Positions 35,646 to 44,211 of a stretch of DNA of 64,000 nucleotides are shown in pieces. Each line of letters starts with the position of its first letter. Position 1 is the stretch's first letter. Made by a program: the position numbers and the translations under genes. Origin of the DNA: Microbacterium testaceum StLB037 (GTDB lineage: Bacteria > Actinomycetota > Actinomycetes > Actinomycetales > Microbacteriaceae); assembly GCF_000202635.1 (NCBI RefSeq), contig NC_015125.1, positions 1,302,001 to 1,366,000 of the forward strand, given 5' to 3'. The notes under the pieces are model-generated. The model saw nothing but the letters and a program-made list of their open reading frames with translations. It was not told where the DNA came from and ran no database searches.

Positions 35646-35825
35646 CTCGTCCCACTTATGGCGGTGCATGTCCCTGAAACAGCCAGTTAGACACCGCCCC
35701 ACCCACCACAAGCGGGACAAGGGTCGAGCACGCCGGCGCAGCGACCCCCTCGTCCCACTTATGGCGGTGCGTGTCCCAGAATCGCGAGTCAGCCACCGCC
35801 CCACCCACCACAAGTGGGACAAGGG
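35646..35825. repeat. Two-copy palindromic repeat, second family
   Basis: Copies at 35646-35723 and 35749-35825 (about 78 bp) share CTCGTCCCACTTATGGCGGT at the left and CCCCACCCACCACAAG-GGGACAAGGG at the right; GTCCCACTT at the left pairs with AAGTGGGAC at the right. Structure is like the GCACAACTCC units but the sequence is unrelated. Confidence 0.85.
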
Positions 35826-35835
35826 TGCGCGCCGA

Positions 35836-36963
35836 TCAGGCGAAAGCCGCGCGCACCGCCGGCGCGACCGCGGCGAGCACCTCGTCGCGCGCGGGCGTCG
35901 ACGGAAACACCAGGAACAGGTGCGGCACGCCCTCGCGACGCACGAATTCAACGGGGACTCCGGATGCCGCCAACCGCCCGGCGTACTCCTCCGCTTCGTC
36001 CGAGAGCGGGTCGACGCTCGCCGCGACGATCACCGCCGGGGCGGACCCTCCCAGGTCCGGTGCGCGCAGCGGCGCGGCCTCGACCGGCACGACCGGCACA
36101 ACGCGCGCGGGCACCGCCACGGCCTCAACCGGCACGACTCGCGCAACGCCCGCGTCAGCCGCGGGCACCGCCGCAGCCTCAACACGCGCAACGCCCGCAA
36201 CGCGCGCAGGCACCGCCGCCGCGGGCACCGCCACCGAGCGCACCCCCGCCCGCGCGGGTCGCGACCCCGCCTCCCCGGCATCCTGCACATACAATCGCCA
36301 GTACCACTGCATCCCCTTCGCGGTCAGCGGCAGATTCTCGGTGTGCGCGCGGTAGCTCCGCCGGGTCGGGTCGGGGGCGTCGAGTACCGGACACAGCAGA
36401 ACCTGACACCGGATGCCGGGAGCCCGCCCCTCACGCGACCGCAGAGCCAGCGCGGCCGCGAGGTTGCCGCCCGCGCTGTGGCCCGCGACGCCCAGGAGGG
36501 CGGGGTCGACCAGTCCTCCCGCGCCGGAAGCGGCGAAAAGCAGCGCGCGATCGAGGTCGTCGAGGCCGGCCGGGAAGGGATGCTCCGGTGCCAGCCGGTA
36601 GTCGACGCTGAGCACCTGCGCGCCGGTCGCGGCGGCGAGCGCCCGACAAAGCGCGTCGTTGTTGTCGAGGTCGCCGGCCACCCAGCCGCCGCCGTGGGCG
36701 AAGACGAGGGTTCCGCGGTGGCACGCGCGGGGCCGATACAGCCGCAGCGCGAGACCGTCGGCATCCAGGTCGATCGACTCGATCACCTCGTCGTCGGGTA
36801 CGCGCACCCACGACGGGTTGGCCCGCAGCTCGGCGATCCGCGCGGCGTCGTCGCCGTCGGCATCCGTGGCTCCCGAGGGGATGGTCCCCGCCTGCGCCGC
36901 GAGGCGCGCGAGGTGCGCCCGCACGTGGGGGTCGGTGATGGCCGGGTGCACGGCGTCGGTCAC
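35836..36963 (-). CDS. Alpha/beta hydrolase (hormone-sensitive-lipase family) with repeat insertion
   Basis: Esterase of 375 residues. Oxyanion motif LVFAHGGGWVAGDLDN, nucleophile VAGHSAGGNLAAAL, acid in ASVDPLSDEAEEYA and catalytic His in EGVPHLFLVF are all intact. Between WYWRLYVQD and LRAPDLGGSAPAVIV, where relatives have a short loop, about 55 extra residues rich in Val/Ala/Pro/Arg repeats (ARVEAAAVPA-like) are inserted in frame. GTG 36963 follows GGAAGGA. Divergent to a PNPOx-like gene. Confidence 0.9.
   Translation of the reverse strand: MTDAVHPAITDPHVRAHLARLAAQAGTIPSGATDADGDDAARIAELRANPSWVRVPDDEVIESIDLDADGLALRLYRPRACHRGTLVFAHGGGWVAGDLDNNDALCRALAAATGAQVLSVDYRLAPEHPFPAGLDDLDRALLFAASGAGGLVDPALLGVAGHSAGGNLAAALALRSREGRAPGIRCQVLLCPVLDAPDPTRRSYRAHTENLPLTAKGMQWYWRLYVQDAGEAGSRPARAGVRSVAVPAAAVPARVAGVARVEAAAVPAADAGVARVVPVEAVAVPARVVPVVPVEAAPLRAPDLGGSAPAVIVAASVDPLSDEAEEYAGRLAASGVPVEFVRREGVPHLFLVFPSTPARDEVLAAVAPAVRAAFA
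36071..36240. repeat. In-frame degenerate tandem repeat inside the esterase
   Basis: The core GGCACCGCC recurs at 36110, 36164, 36209 and 36224, with CGCGCAACGCCCGC and GGCCTCAACCGGCACGAC blocks between. Steps of 54, 45 and 15 bases are multiples of three, so the frame is kept. Confidence 0.8.
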
Positions 36964-37122
36964 GGGGGTCCTTCCGGTGGGCGTTCGGGATGCCGCGCGT
37001 TGGGGCGGCTCTGGGCGGTGATGCCCCGAGCGTAGGCCTGCGGATGCCGACGACCCGGCGCCGACGACCAAGCGTTACGCCGGAGAAACATCGGCGTCTC
37101 AGGCGCCCCGCACGATGGCGCC

Positions 37123-37623
37123 ATGAGCTCTCCGGAACAGCGGGCGGCGGCGATCCTGGCCGCGCAGCGCTTCGTCGTGATCGGAACCTCCGACGCCCAC
37201 GGGCCGTGGACCGCGGCCGCGCAGTACCGGCTCCTCCCCCGCGGTCTGTACGTGGAGTCCGACCTCGGTTCGCGGCACGCCCGGGCGATCGCGGGGTCGG
37301 GGGTGGCATCCGGGGTCGTCTACGACTCGTCGGCGGCCATCGTCGACGCCGACGGGGTTCAGCTGGCGTTCTCGGCGCGGGAGGTGGATGCCACCGAGCC
37401 GGCCGTGCGGGCTGTGCTGGCCGCGCGGCTCCCCCGTGACGCGTGCCCCGCCGCGGCGCTCGAAGCGGAAGTGGCGGCGGTGCTCGCGGTGCCGACGAAG
37501 CGCCTGTACGTCTTCGACGTCGAGCGGGCTTACGTCTTCGATCGCGACGCCTGGCGGTCGCGCGGCACCGACGCGCGGGTCGAGGTCGACCTGGCCGCCG
37601 TGTGGCGGGCCCTCACCGGATGA
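37123..37623 (+). CDS. Pyridoxamine 5'-phosphate oxidase-like split-barrel protein
   Basis: 166 residues. The N-terminus (AAAILAAQRFVVIGTSDAHG then PWTAAAQYRLLPRGLYVESD) and ARAIAGSGVASGVVYDSSAA look like the flavin- or heme-binding split barrel of the PNPOx superfamily; KRLYVFDVERAYVFD is the late strand. Such proteins often reduce flavins or F420-dependent substrates. Exact role unknown. Divergent from the esterase. Confidence 0.7.
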   Translation: MSSPEQRAAAILAAQRFVVIGTSDAHGPWTAAAQYRLLPRGLYVESDLGSRHARAIAGSGVASGVVYDSSAAIVDADGVQLAFSAREVDATEPAVRAVLAARLPRDACPAAALEAEVAAVLAVPTKRLYVFDVERAYVFDRDAWRSRGTDARVEVDLAAVWRALTG

Positions 37624-37738
37624 CGCGGCGCGGAACGTTTTCCGGGCTCGCGGGGCGGCGGCCGGCGGCGTCCGCTCTCGTGCGCGAGGCCACCCGTCCT
37701 CGACCGCACCGCGCGGCCGGGGTGACGAGACCCCCCGA

Positions 37739-38077
37739 TCAGCCGAAAGACCGCGCGAACATGATCTGGGCGATCACCGGCAGGCCGAACGAGGCCAACG
37801 CACAGACGATCGCCGCACCCGCGACGATGCGGGGTGCCAGACGACGCGAGCGGACGGCGAAGAACGCCGCCAGGATCGCCAGCGTGGTGAGCCCGACGGG
37901 GACCAGGAACCACAAGACGAGTCCCCCCGGCACCCAGGCAAGGAGGAACAGCACCCCGATCAGCGCCGACCACCCGAGAGCCAGTACGGCGATGACGAGC
38001 AGCGAGAGAGCGATGCTCCCCACGGCCGCACCCGTGCCCGACCGCGCCGTGGCGTCGGGTCGGACCGCCTGATTCAT
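37739..38077 (-). CDS. Small integral membrane protein
   Basis: 112 residues, three hydrophobic segments (SIALSLLVIAVLALGWSALI, then VLWFLVPVGLTTLAILAAFF, then IVAGAAIVCALASFGLPVI). Short polar N-terminus. Looks like the DUF4190-like or hypothetical small membrane proteins common in actinobacteria; function unknown. Confidence 0.7.
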   Translation of the reverse strand: MNQAVRPDATARSGTGAAVGSIALSLLVIAVLALGWSALIGVLFLLAWVPGGLVLWFLVPVGLTTLAILAAFFAVRSRRLAPRIVAGAAIVCALASFGLPVIAQIMFARSFG

Positions 38078-38196
38078 GGCCTCACCCTAGCCACATCGCG
38101 GCGTTACGCGACCGAAACAGCGCCGTCGCGACGCCGTAGGACGCCGGGCGTACCGTGACGCCGCAGGGCGACCCGACGCCCGGAGAGAGGTAAACC

Positions 38197-38904
38197 ATGT
38201 CCCACCGCGTCATCGTCACGGGAGGCGCCGGCGGCATCGGCGCCGCGATCGTCGAACGCTTCCTCGCCGACGACGCCCGCGTCGCGGTGCTGGATCGTCG
38301 CGCACCGGCCGCAGAGTCGGGATCCCTCTTCGTCGGCGTGGACCTGCGCGATCCGCTCGACACCCGCCGCGCCGTCGGCGAGGCGATCGCGGCGCTCGGC
38401 GGCGTGGACGTCCTCGTGAACTGCGCGGGGATCTTCCAGCACGCGTCGCTGCTCGACATCACCGTCGACGACTGGGATCGCGTCCTCGACATCAACGCGC
38501 GCGCCACGTTCGTGACCATGCAAGCCGTCGCTCCGGCGATGCTCGATGCCCGCCGCGGCGCGATCGTCAACATCGCGAGCATGGCCGCGAAGCAGGGCGG
38601 CGGCGGCGAGGGGCACTACGCGGCCTCGAAGGCCGCGGTCGTCGCCCTGACCCGCGCGGGCGCGCAGGAGTGGGGATGCCACGGCGTCACCGTCAACGCG
38701 GTCTGCCCGGGGTACGTGCTCACCGAGATGGGCGCCGACACCCGCTCCGAGGCCGACGTGGCCGCCTGGAGCGCGAAGTCGCCGCTGGGGCGGCTCGGCA
38801 TCCCCGAGGACGTGGCCGGTGTCACCCACTTCCTCGCCTCCCCTGCGGGCAGTTACCTCACCGGCCAGGCGATCAACGTCACGGGCGGGATGGTCATGCA
38901 CTGA
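38197..38904 (+). CDS. Short-chain dehydrogenase/reductase
   Basis: 235 residues, NAD(P)-dependent. TGGAGGIGAAIVERF binds the cofactor, NCAGIFQ and the Ser in NIASMAAKQGG with YAASKAAVV form the active site, VNAVCPGYVLTEMG is the usual substrate loop. ATG follows GAGAGG. It heads a run toward AhpD-like and M20 genes but with a 239-base gap, which shows no further gene. Confidence 0.93.
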   Translation: MSHRVIVTGGAGGIGAAIVERFLADDARVAVLDRRAPAAESGSLFVGVDLRDPLDTRRAVGEAIAALGGVDVLVNCAGIFQHASLLDITVDDWDRVLDINARATFVTMQAVAPAMLDARRGAIVNIASMAAKQGGGGEGHYAASKAAVVALTRAGAQEWGCHGVTVNAVCPGYVLTEMGADTRSEADVAAWSAKSPLGRLGIPEDVAGVTHFLASPAGSYLTGQAINVTGGMVMH

Positions 38905-39143
38905 GCGCGCGTCGTGCCGCGCTCCGGAGAATCCACCGCCCGGGCAGCAATCATCGGTTCCCCGCAGCCGGGAGTGACTTCGGACTCCGGAGCGCGGGAC
39001 GCGCGCGCGACACCAGCGGCGCGGGGGCTCCGGCGCGAGCGGGCCGCGTGTGACCGCGCGTGACGCCCGCCGACGCGCGCCAGAGGGCGGTGGTTACGGT
39101 GGGGCTTTGGCATCCGTCCCGCCGAAACCGACCTGGAGAGCAC

Positions 39144-39494
39144 ATGTCCGAGTACTTCGACCGCACCGCCGACAAGACCTACACGAAGGTCTACAAGGCC
39201 GAGACGCCCGACATCCTGGCCGCGTTCGCCGCGTTCGATCAGGCCGTCTTCGCCGCCGAGGGTCGCGCGATCCCGCTGAAGTACCGCGAGCTCATCGCCT
39301 TGGCGGTGGGCATCACCACGCAGTGCGTGTACTGCATCGACGGGCACTCGCAGAACGCCGTGAAGGCCGGCGCGACCGAGGCCGAGCTGGCCGAGGCTGC
39401 CTGGGTCGCCACCGCGATCCGCGCGGGCGGCGGGTACGCGCACGGCCGCCTCGCGTTCAAGCTCGGCGAGGACGCCCGTCCCCACGAGCACTGA
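39144..39494 (+). CDS. AhpD/carboxymuconolactone-decarboxylase-like protein
   Basis: 116 residues. The redox motif CVYCIDGHSQNAVKAGATEA matches the Cys-X2-Cys-X3-His of alkylhydroperoxidase AhpD. Likely reduces peroxides or acts as a small thiol oxidoreductase. ATG preceded by GGAGAG. Ends three bases before the M20 hydrolase GTG, so they share an operon. Confidence 0.9.
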   Translation: MSEYFDRTADKTYTKVYKAETPDILAAFAAFDQAVFAAEGRAIPLKYRELIALAVGITTQCVYCIDGHSQNAVKAGATEAELAEAAWVATAIRAGGGYAHGRLAFKLGEDARPHEH

Positions 39495-39497
39495 CCC

Positions 39498-40775
39498 GTG
39501 TCGGCCCTGGAGGCGGAAGCGCTGGAGTTCATCCGCGCCCTGATCCGCATCGACAGCGTCAACACGGGTGAGGCCTCGACGATCGGCGACGGCGAGACGC
39601 GCGCCGCGCGCTTCGTCCAGGCCCGGCTCGAAGACGCGGGCTACGAGACGACCCTCGTCGAACCCGTTCCGGGGCGGGCGAGCGTGATCGCGCGCTTGGC
39701 CGGGTCGGATCCGGATGCCGGTGCCCTCGTCGCCCACGCCCACCTCGACGTCGTGCCGGTCGAGGTGGAGAACTGGACGTACCCGCCCTTCGGGGCCGAG
39801 ATCCATGACGGCGTCCTGTACGGCCGCGGGGCCGTGGACATGAAGGACTTCGCGGGGATGCTCCTCGCGATCGCCCGGGCGTTCCGGCGCGAGGGCATCG
39901 TCCCGCGCCGCGACCTCATCTTCGCGTTCTTCGCCGACGAGGAGGCCGGGGGTGTCTGGGGCGCGCGCTGGATCGTCCGCAACCGTCCCGAGCTCTTCGC
40001 CGGGGCGACCGAGGCCATCAGCGAGGTGGGTGGGTTCTCGATCCCGCTGCCCGGGGACCGTCGGGCCTACCTCGTCGCCACGGCGGAGAAGGGCGTCACC
40101 GTCGCCACCCTCACGGCCCGAGGACGCGCGGCCCACGGCTCCCGGCCCACCGCCGACAACGCCGTCGTCCGCGTGGCGCGAGCCGTCGCCGCGGTCGGTG
40201 CGCACACGTTCCCCATGGTCCGCACGGCGACGCTCGGACGGTTCGTCGAGACCTGGGAACGCGCGGGCGGGCGGATCGACGACCTCGGCTTCGCGGCATC
40301 CCTCATCGACGCGGGCATGCGCAACACCGCCTCCCCGACCGTGCTGACGGCCGGTGGTAAGCCGAACGTCATCCCGGCGACGGCGAGCGCGGCCCTGGAT
40401 GTGCGCGTGGTGCCCGGACAGGCCGAGGCCGTGCGCGAGCAGCTCGCGGCCCTCGTCGACGATGACATCGAGATCACCTGGGCGCGCGATATCCCGGCCA
40501 TTGAGGCGCCTACCGACGGACGGCTGATCGACGTGCTGCAGGATGCCATCACCGCCGAGGATCCCGATGGCACCGTGGTTCCGTACCTGCTGCCGGCCAG
40601 TACCGACAACAAGCACCTCGCCGAGCTCGGCATCCGCGGATACGGCTTCGTCCCGCTGCGCGTGCCCGCCGACTTCGACGTGTTCGGACAGTTCCACGCC
40701 GCGGACGAGCGAGTACCGGTCGAGGCGCTGCACTTCGGCACGCGGGTGACGGCGCGGCTGCTGCGGGAGGCGTGA
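39498..40775 (+). CDS. M20/M25/M40 family metallo-hydrolase (ArgE/DapE-like)
   Basis: 425 residues, two-zinc amidase or peptidase. VAHAHLDVVPV and RGAVDMKD bind zinc, FADEEAGGVWGA holds the catalytic Glu, GRAAHGSRP is the dimer-domain His, and GQFHAADERVPVEAL the last ligand. Probably removes an acyl group from an imported amino acid or conjugate; an amino-acid ABC importer follows after one repeat-rich gap. Confidence 0.92.
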   Translation: MSALEAEALEFIRALIRIDSVNTGEASTIGDGETRAARFVQARLEDAGYETTLVEPVPGRASVIARLAGSDPDAGALVAHAHLDVVPVEVENWTYPPFGAEIHDGVLYGRGAVDMKDFAGMLLAIARAFRREGIVPRRDLIFAFFADEEAGGVWGARWIVRNRPELFAGATEAISEVGGFSIPLPGDRRAYLVATAEKGVTVATLTARGRAAHGSRPTADNAVVRVARAVAAVGAHTFPMVRTATLGRFVETWERAGGRIDDLGFAASLIDAGMRNTASPTVLTAGGKPNVIPATASAALDVRVVPGQAEAVREQLAALVDDDIEITWARDIPAIEAPTDGRLIDVLQDAITAEDPDGTVVPYLLPASTDNKHLAELGIRGYGFVPLRVPADFDVFGQFHAADERVPVEALHFGTRVTARLLREA

Positions 40776-40794
40776 GGGCGCTTCCGGCGCGTGA

Positions 40795-40854
40795 GGGGGC
40801 TGAGCTTGTCGAAGCCCCCGGGGGGATCCGGTCCCTTCGACAGGCTCAGGGACC
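40795..40854. repeat. Palindromic repeat array E
   Basis: 40795-40819 (GGGGGCTGAGCTTGTCGAAG then CCCCC) and 40830-40854 (GGTCCCTTCGACAGGCTCAG then GGACC). The remainder of the 260-base gap to 41036 is GC-rich (CGAGCGAGCGCGCAGCGCGA) without a gene. Confidence 0.85.
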
Positions 40855-41035
40855 CGGCGCCTTCTAGCGCGAGCGAGCGCGCAGCGCGAGCGTGTTACCC
40901 CGCGAGGCGGAGTTTTGCGGAGCGTGGCGGACGGTTGCGACGTGTGAAACGTCGCGTCGCGAGCGGAGAAGCCCCGGCTTAGCGTTTCGGGCACCCACCG
41001 GCTTCACCGCCGATCCGCCGCTCGAGGAGCACGCC

Positions 41036-42070
41036 ATGACCACCACCGCGCCGGCCCACGCCGCCCGCCCGATCGACACGTCCGCCACGAATCCCGCCGC
41101 CAAGGTCGACCTCGGCACCATCGCCGTCGTCCCCACCCGCCACTGGTGGCGCTGGACCCTCAGCGCCCTGCTGCTCTTCGTCGTCGCGCAGTTCGTGTGG
41201 AGCCTCTTCACCAACGACCGGTACATGTGGGGCACCTTCGCGCAGTACTTCTTCGCGGAGCCCGTGCTCATCGGCATCGGGTACACCCTGAGCCTCACGG
41301 CGATCTCGGCCGTCGTCGGGTTCGCGCTCGGCACCCTCCTCGCGCTCGGCCGCCTGTCGCCCTCGCCCCTGGTCAGTTCGGTCGCGTGGGGCTACATCTG
41401 GTTCTTCCGCTCGGTGCCGCTCGTCGTGCAGATCATCGTCTGGTACAACCTCGGCTACCTCTACCCGACGCTCGGCCTCGGCACCCCGTTCACGACGGAC
41501 TTCTGGATCGTGGAGTTCCCCACGGTGCAACTGGTCAGCGCCTTCGCCGCGGCGATCCTCGGCCTGGGGCTCCACCAGGCCGCGTACTCCGCCGAGATCA
41601 TCCGCGGCGGGCTCGTCTCGGTCGACCCCGGTCAGCACGAAGCCGCGGCGGCCCTCGGCATCCCGGCATCCCGTCGTCTGTTCCGCATCATCCTGCCGCA
41701 GGCGATGCGCTCGATCGTCCCCAACGCCACGAACGAGGTGATCGGACTGGTGAAGGGCGCGTCGGTCGTCTTCGTCATCGCGATCCCCGAGCTGTTCTAC
41801 GCCGTGCAGGTGGTCTACAACCGCAACAGCCGCGTCATCCCGCTCCTGCTCGTCGCCGTGGTCTGGTACACGATCATCACCACGATCCTCAGCGTCGCGC
41901 AGTACTACATCGAGCGGCACTACGCCCGCGGGTCCGCGCGCGCCCTGCCCCTGACACCGTTGCAGCGCGCCCGCCGCTGGGTGAGCACGCAATGGGCACG
42001 CCTCGGCGATGCGCCCCCGGGAGCGACGGATGCCACGCACCCGGTCGCCGCGAAGGGAGCGGGCGCATGA
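41036..42070 (+). CDS. Amino acid ABC transporter permease, HisMQ type
   Basis: 344 residues; five or more membrane segments. The TIGR01726-like start IGIGYTLSLTAISAVVGFAL, WFFRSVPLVVQIIVWYNLGY and the EAA loop QHEAAAALGIPASRRLFRII mark the polar amino-acid family. N-terminal and C-terminal cytoplasmic tails are long. Permease precedes ATPase and binder. GAGGAG six bases before ATG. Confidence 0.93.
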   Translation: MTTTAPAHAARPIDTSATNPAAKVDLGTIAVVPTRHWWRWTLSALLLFVVAQFVWSLFTNDRYMWGTFAQYFFAEPVLIGIGYTLSLTAISAVVGFALGTLLALGRLSPSPLVSSVAWGYIWFFRSVPLVVQIIVWYNLGYLYPTLGLGTPFTTDFWIVEFPTVQLVSAFAAAILGLGLHQAAYSAEIIRGGLVSVDPGQHEAAAALGIPASRRLFRIILPQAMRSIVPNATNEVIGLVKGASVVFVIAIPELFYAVQVVYNRNSRVIPLLLVAVVWYTIITTILSVAQYYIERHYARGSARALPLTPLQRARRWVSTQWARLGDAPPGATDATHPVAAKGAGA

Positions 42071-42849
42071 GCGTCGCCACCGCCACCCGTGGGCTCGTCG
42101 AGATCCACAACGTGCACAAGAGCTTCCACGGCGTCGAGGTGCTGAAGGGCATCGACCTCACCGTGCAGCCGGGCGAGGTCGTCGCGCTGCTCGGACCGAG
42201 CGGCTCGGGGAAGTCCACGCTGCTGCGCACGATCAACCACCTGGAGACCGTGGATGCCGGCTCGGTCACGGTCGACGGGGAGTTCATCGGCTACGAACTG
42301 CGTCACGGCAAGCTGCACGAGTTGCACGAGAGGGAGATCCTGCGCCGGCGGACGCGCGTGGGGATCGTCTTCCAGAACTTTCACCTCTTCCCGCACCTCA
42401 CCGCGCTCGAGAACGTGACCGAAGCGCCGCTCGCCCTGAAGCGGCTGAACAAGGACGACGCGCGCGAGCTGGCCCTCGGCCTGCTCGACCGGGTGGGCCT
42501 GAGCGACAAGGCCGACGCCTACCCGCGTCAGCTCTCGGGTGGTCAGCAGCAGCGCGTCGCGATCGCCCGGGCCTTGGCCCTCACGCCCCAGGTGCTGCTG
42601 TTCGACGAACCGACGAGTGCGCTCGACCCCGAGCTCGTGGGCGAGGTGCTCGATGTCATCCGCGACCTCGCGAAGCTCGGCACGACCCTCGTGATCGTGA
42701 CGCACGAGATCGGTTTCGCGCGCGAGGTCGCCGACCGCGTCGTGTTCCTCGACCAGGGCCGCGTCGTCGAGCAGGGCACGCCGGACGAGGTGCTCGGCCG
42801 CCCGCGGCACCCGCGGACGCGGGAGTTCCTCGCGAAAGTGCTCGGCTGA
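42067..42849 (+). CDS. Amino acid ABC transporter ATP-binding protein, GlnQ type
   Basis: 260 residues: Walker A GPSGSGKSTLLRTINHLE, Q-loop VFQNFHLFPHLTALENV, signature LSGGQQQRVAIARAL, Walker B LLFDEPTSALDPELVGEVLD. Overlaps the permease stop by four bases. Together with the permease and the binder at 43143 it makes a complete importer. Confidence 0.95.
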   Translation: MSVATATRGLVEIHNVHKSFHGVEVLKGIDLTVQPGEVVALLGPSGSGKSTLLRTINHLETVDAGSVTVDGEFIGYELRHGKLHELHEREILRRRTRVGIVFQNFHLFPHLTALENVTEAPLALKRLNKDDARELALGLLDRVGLSDKADAYPRQLSGGQQQRVAIARALALTPQVLLFDEPTSALDPELVGEVLDVIRDLAKLGTTLVIVTHEIGFAREVADRVVFLDQGRVVEQGTPDEVLGRPRHPRTREFLAKVLG

Positions 42850-42864
42850 CGGCCGCGACCTCCC

Positions 42865-43079
42865 GGTGGCTTCGACAGGCTCAGCCACCTCCCCCGCAAC
42901 GCGAGGTCCCTGAGGCCGTCGAAGGGACCAGAACCCGCACCACCTCCCCCGCAACGCGAGGTCCCTGAGCCCGTCGAAGGGACCGGACCCGCACCACCTC
43001 CCCCGCAGCGCGAGGTCCCTGAGCCCGTCGAAGGGACCGGACCCGCACCACCCCGGTGGCATCGACTGGCTCAGCCACC
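42865..43079. repeat. Palindromic repeat array F
   Basis: Five units: 42865-42889 and 43055-43079 (GGTGGC...GCCACC, the last with loop changes) and 42905-42929, 42960-42984, 43014-43038 (GGTCCC...GGGACC). The middle three recur every 54-55 bases with the same CCGCACCACCTCCCCCGC spacer. It separates the ATPase from the binder gene of one importer and could affect their relative expression. Confidence 0.9.
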
Positions 43080-43142
43080 TCCCCCGACCCCGTGACGCGA
43101 CCCGGCGTTGCGGCATCCCCACCCCTCACAAGGAGACACAGC

Positions 43143-44144
43143 ATGGCACTCAGCAAGAAGCAGGGCATCGCGCTCGGCGTGATCGCCGCAGCCCTCGTCG
43201 CCGTCGTCGGCGTCGGCGTCACGATCGGCCTGAACCGCCCCGTCGAGGCGCAGGCCGCGGCCGCACCCACGGCCAGCACCGGGTCCAACCCCGACACGGG
43301 TGAGATCCCCCGCATCACCGGTCACGCCGTGCCGGAGGCGGTCGCCGCCCTCAAGGCCAGCGGCTTCACCCCGATCGAGCCCGGGAAGCTCACCGTGGCG
43401 ATCGGCGCGTTCGTCCCACCCCTCAGCTACCAGCCCGAGGGCACCACCGCCGCGACCGACGTCGCCGGAACCGAGCCGAACTTCGGCGAGCTCATCGCCG
43501 AGGGCCTCGGCCTGGAGTACAACCCCGTCGTGGTCGCGTGGGCCGACTGGCCCCTCGGCATCCAGTCCGGGAAGTACGACCTGATCACCTCGAACGTCAC
43601 CGTCACCGAAGAGCGCAAGGAGCTCTACGACTTCGCCAGCTACCGCCAGGACCTGCTCGGCTTCTACGTGCGCTCCGACAGCTCGATCTCGAAGATCGAG
43701 AGCTCCGACGACATCTCGGGCCTGAAGATCGTCGTGGGCTCCGGCACCAACCAGGAGAAGGTGCTGCTGAAGTGGAACGAAGAGCTGGCGGCCAAGGGCA
43801 AGGCACCCGCCGAGCTGAACTACTACGACGACAACGCCGCAGCCACTCTCGCCCTGCAGTCCGGTCGCGTCGACGCCACCTTCGGCCCCAACGCGACGGC
43901 GGCCTGGGCCGCCCGTGAGACCGGACAGACCAAGCTCGTCGGCATCATCCCCGGCGGCTGGCCGCTCGCGGCCGACATCGCCGCCGCGACGAAGAAGGGC
44001 AACGGCCTCATCGAGCCCGTCAACATCGCCCTCAACGCCTACATCGCCGACGGAACGTACGCGAAGGTCCTCGATGCCTGGGGCCTCGAGTCGGAGGGCG
44101 TGAAGACCTCCGAGATCAACCCTCCGGGACTCCCCAAGTCCTGA
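43143..44144 (+). CDS. Amino acid-binding protein of ABC importer, family 3
   Basis: 333 residues. N-terminal signal or anchor (GIALGVIAAALVAVVGVGVT) without a lipobox Cys. Family 3 features: PGKLTVAIGAFVPPLSYQPE, WPLGIQSGKYDLITSNVTVT and ISGLKIVVGSGTNQEKVLLK. ATG follows AAGGAGA. Ligand could be an acylated or S-substituted amino acid given the M20 and GNAT neighbours (inference). Confidence 0.92.
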   Translation: MALSKKQGIALGVIAAALVAVVGVGVTIGLNRPVEAQAAAAPTASTGSNPDTGEIPRITGHAVPEAVAALKASGFTPIEPGKLTVAIGAFVPPLSYQPEGTTAATDVAGTEPNFGELIAEGLGLEYNPVVVAWADWPLGIQSGKYDLITSNVTVTEERKELYDFASYRQDLLGFYVRSDSSISKIESSDDISGLKIVVGSGTNQEKVLLKWNEELAAKGKAPAELNYYDDNAAATLALQSGRVDATFGPNATAAWAARETGQTKLVGIIPGGWPLAADIAAATKKGNGLIEPVNIALNAYIADGTYAKVLDAWGLESEGVKTSEINPPGLPKS

Positions 44145-44152
44145 CCCCCGCG

Positions 44153-44182
44153 CGTGGCCCGGTCGTGCGCGACCGGGCCACG
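44153..44182 (+). terminator. Rho-independent-like hairpin after the importer operon
   Basis: Perfect 13-bp stem CGTGGCCCGGTCG (44153-44165) with 44170-44182, loop TGCG. Nine bases after the binder stop. No U-tract. Confidence 0.75.
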
Positions 44183-44211
44183 CCGCACGCCCTCCGAGAA
44201 GAATGGATGCC

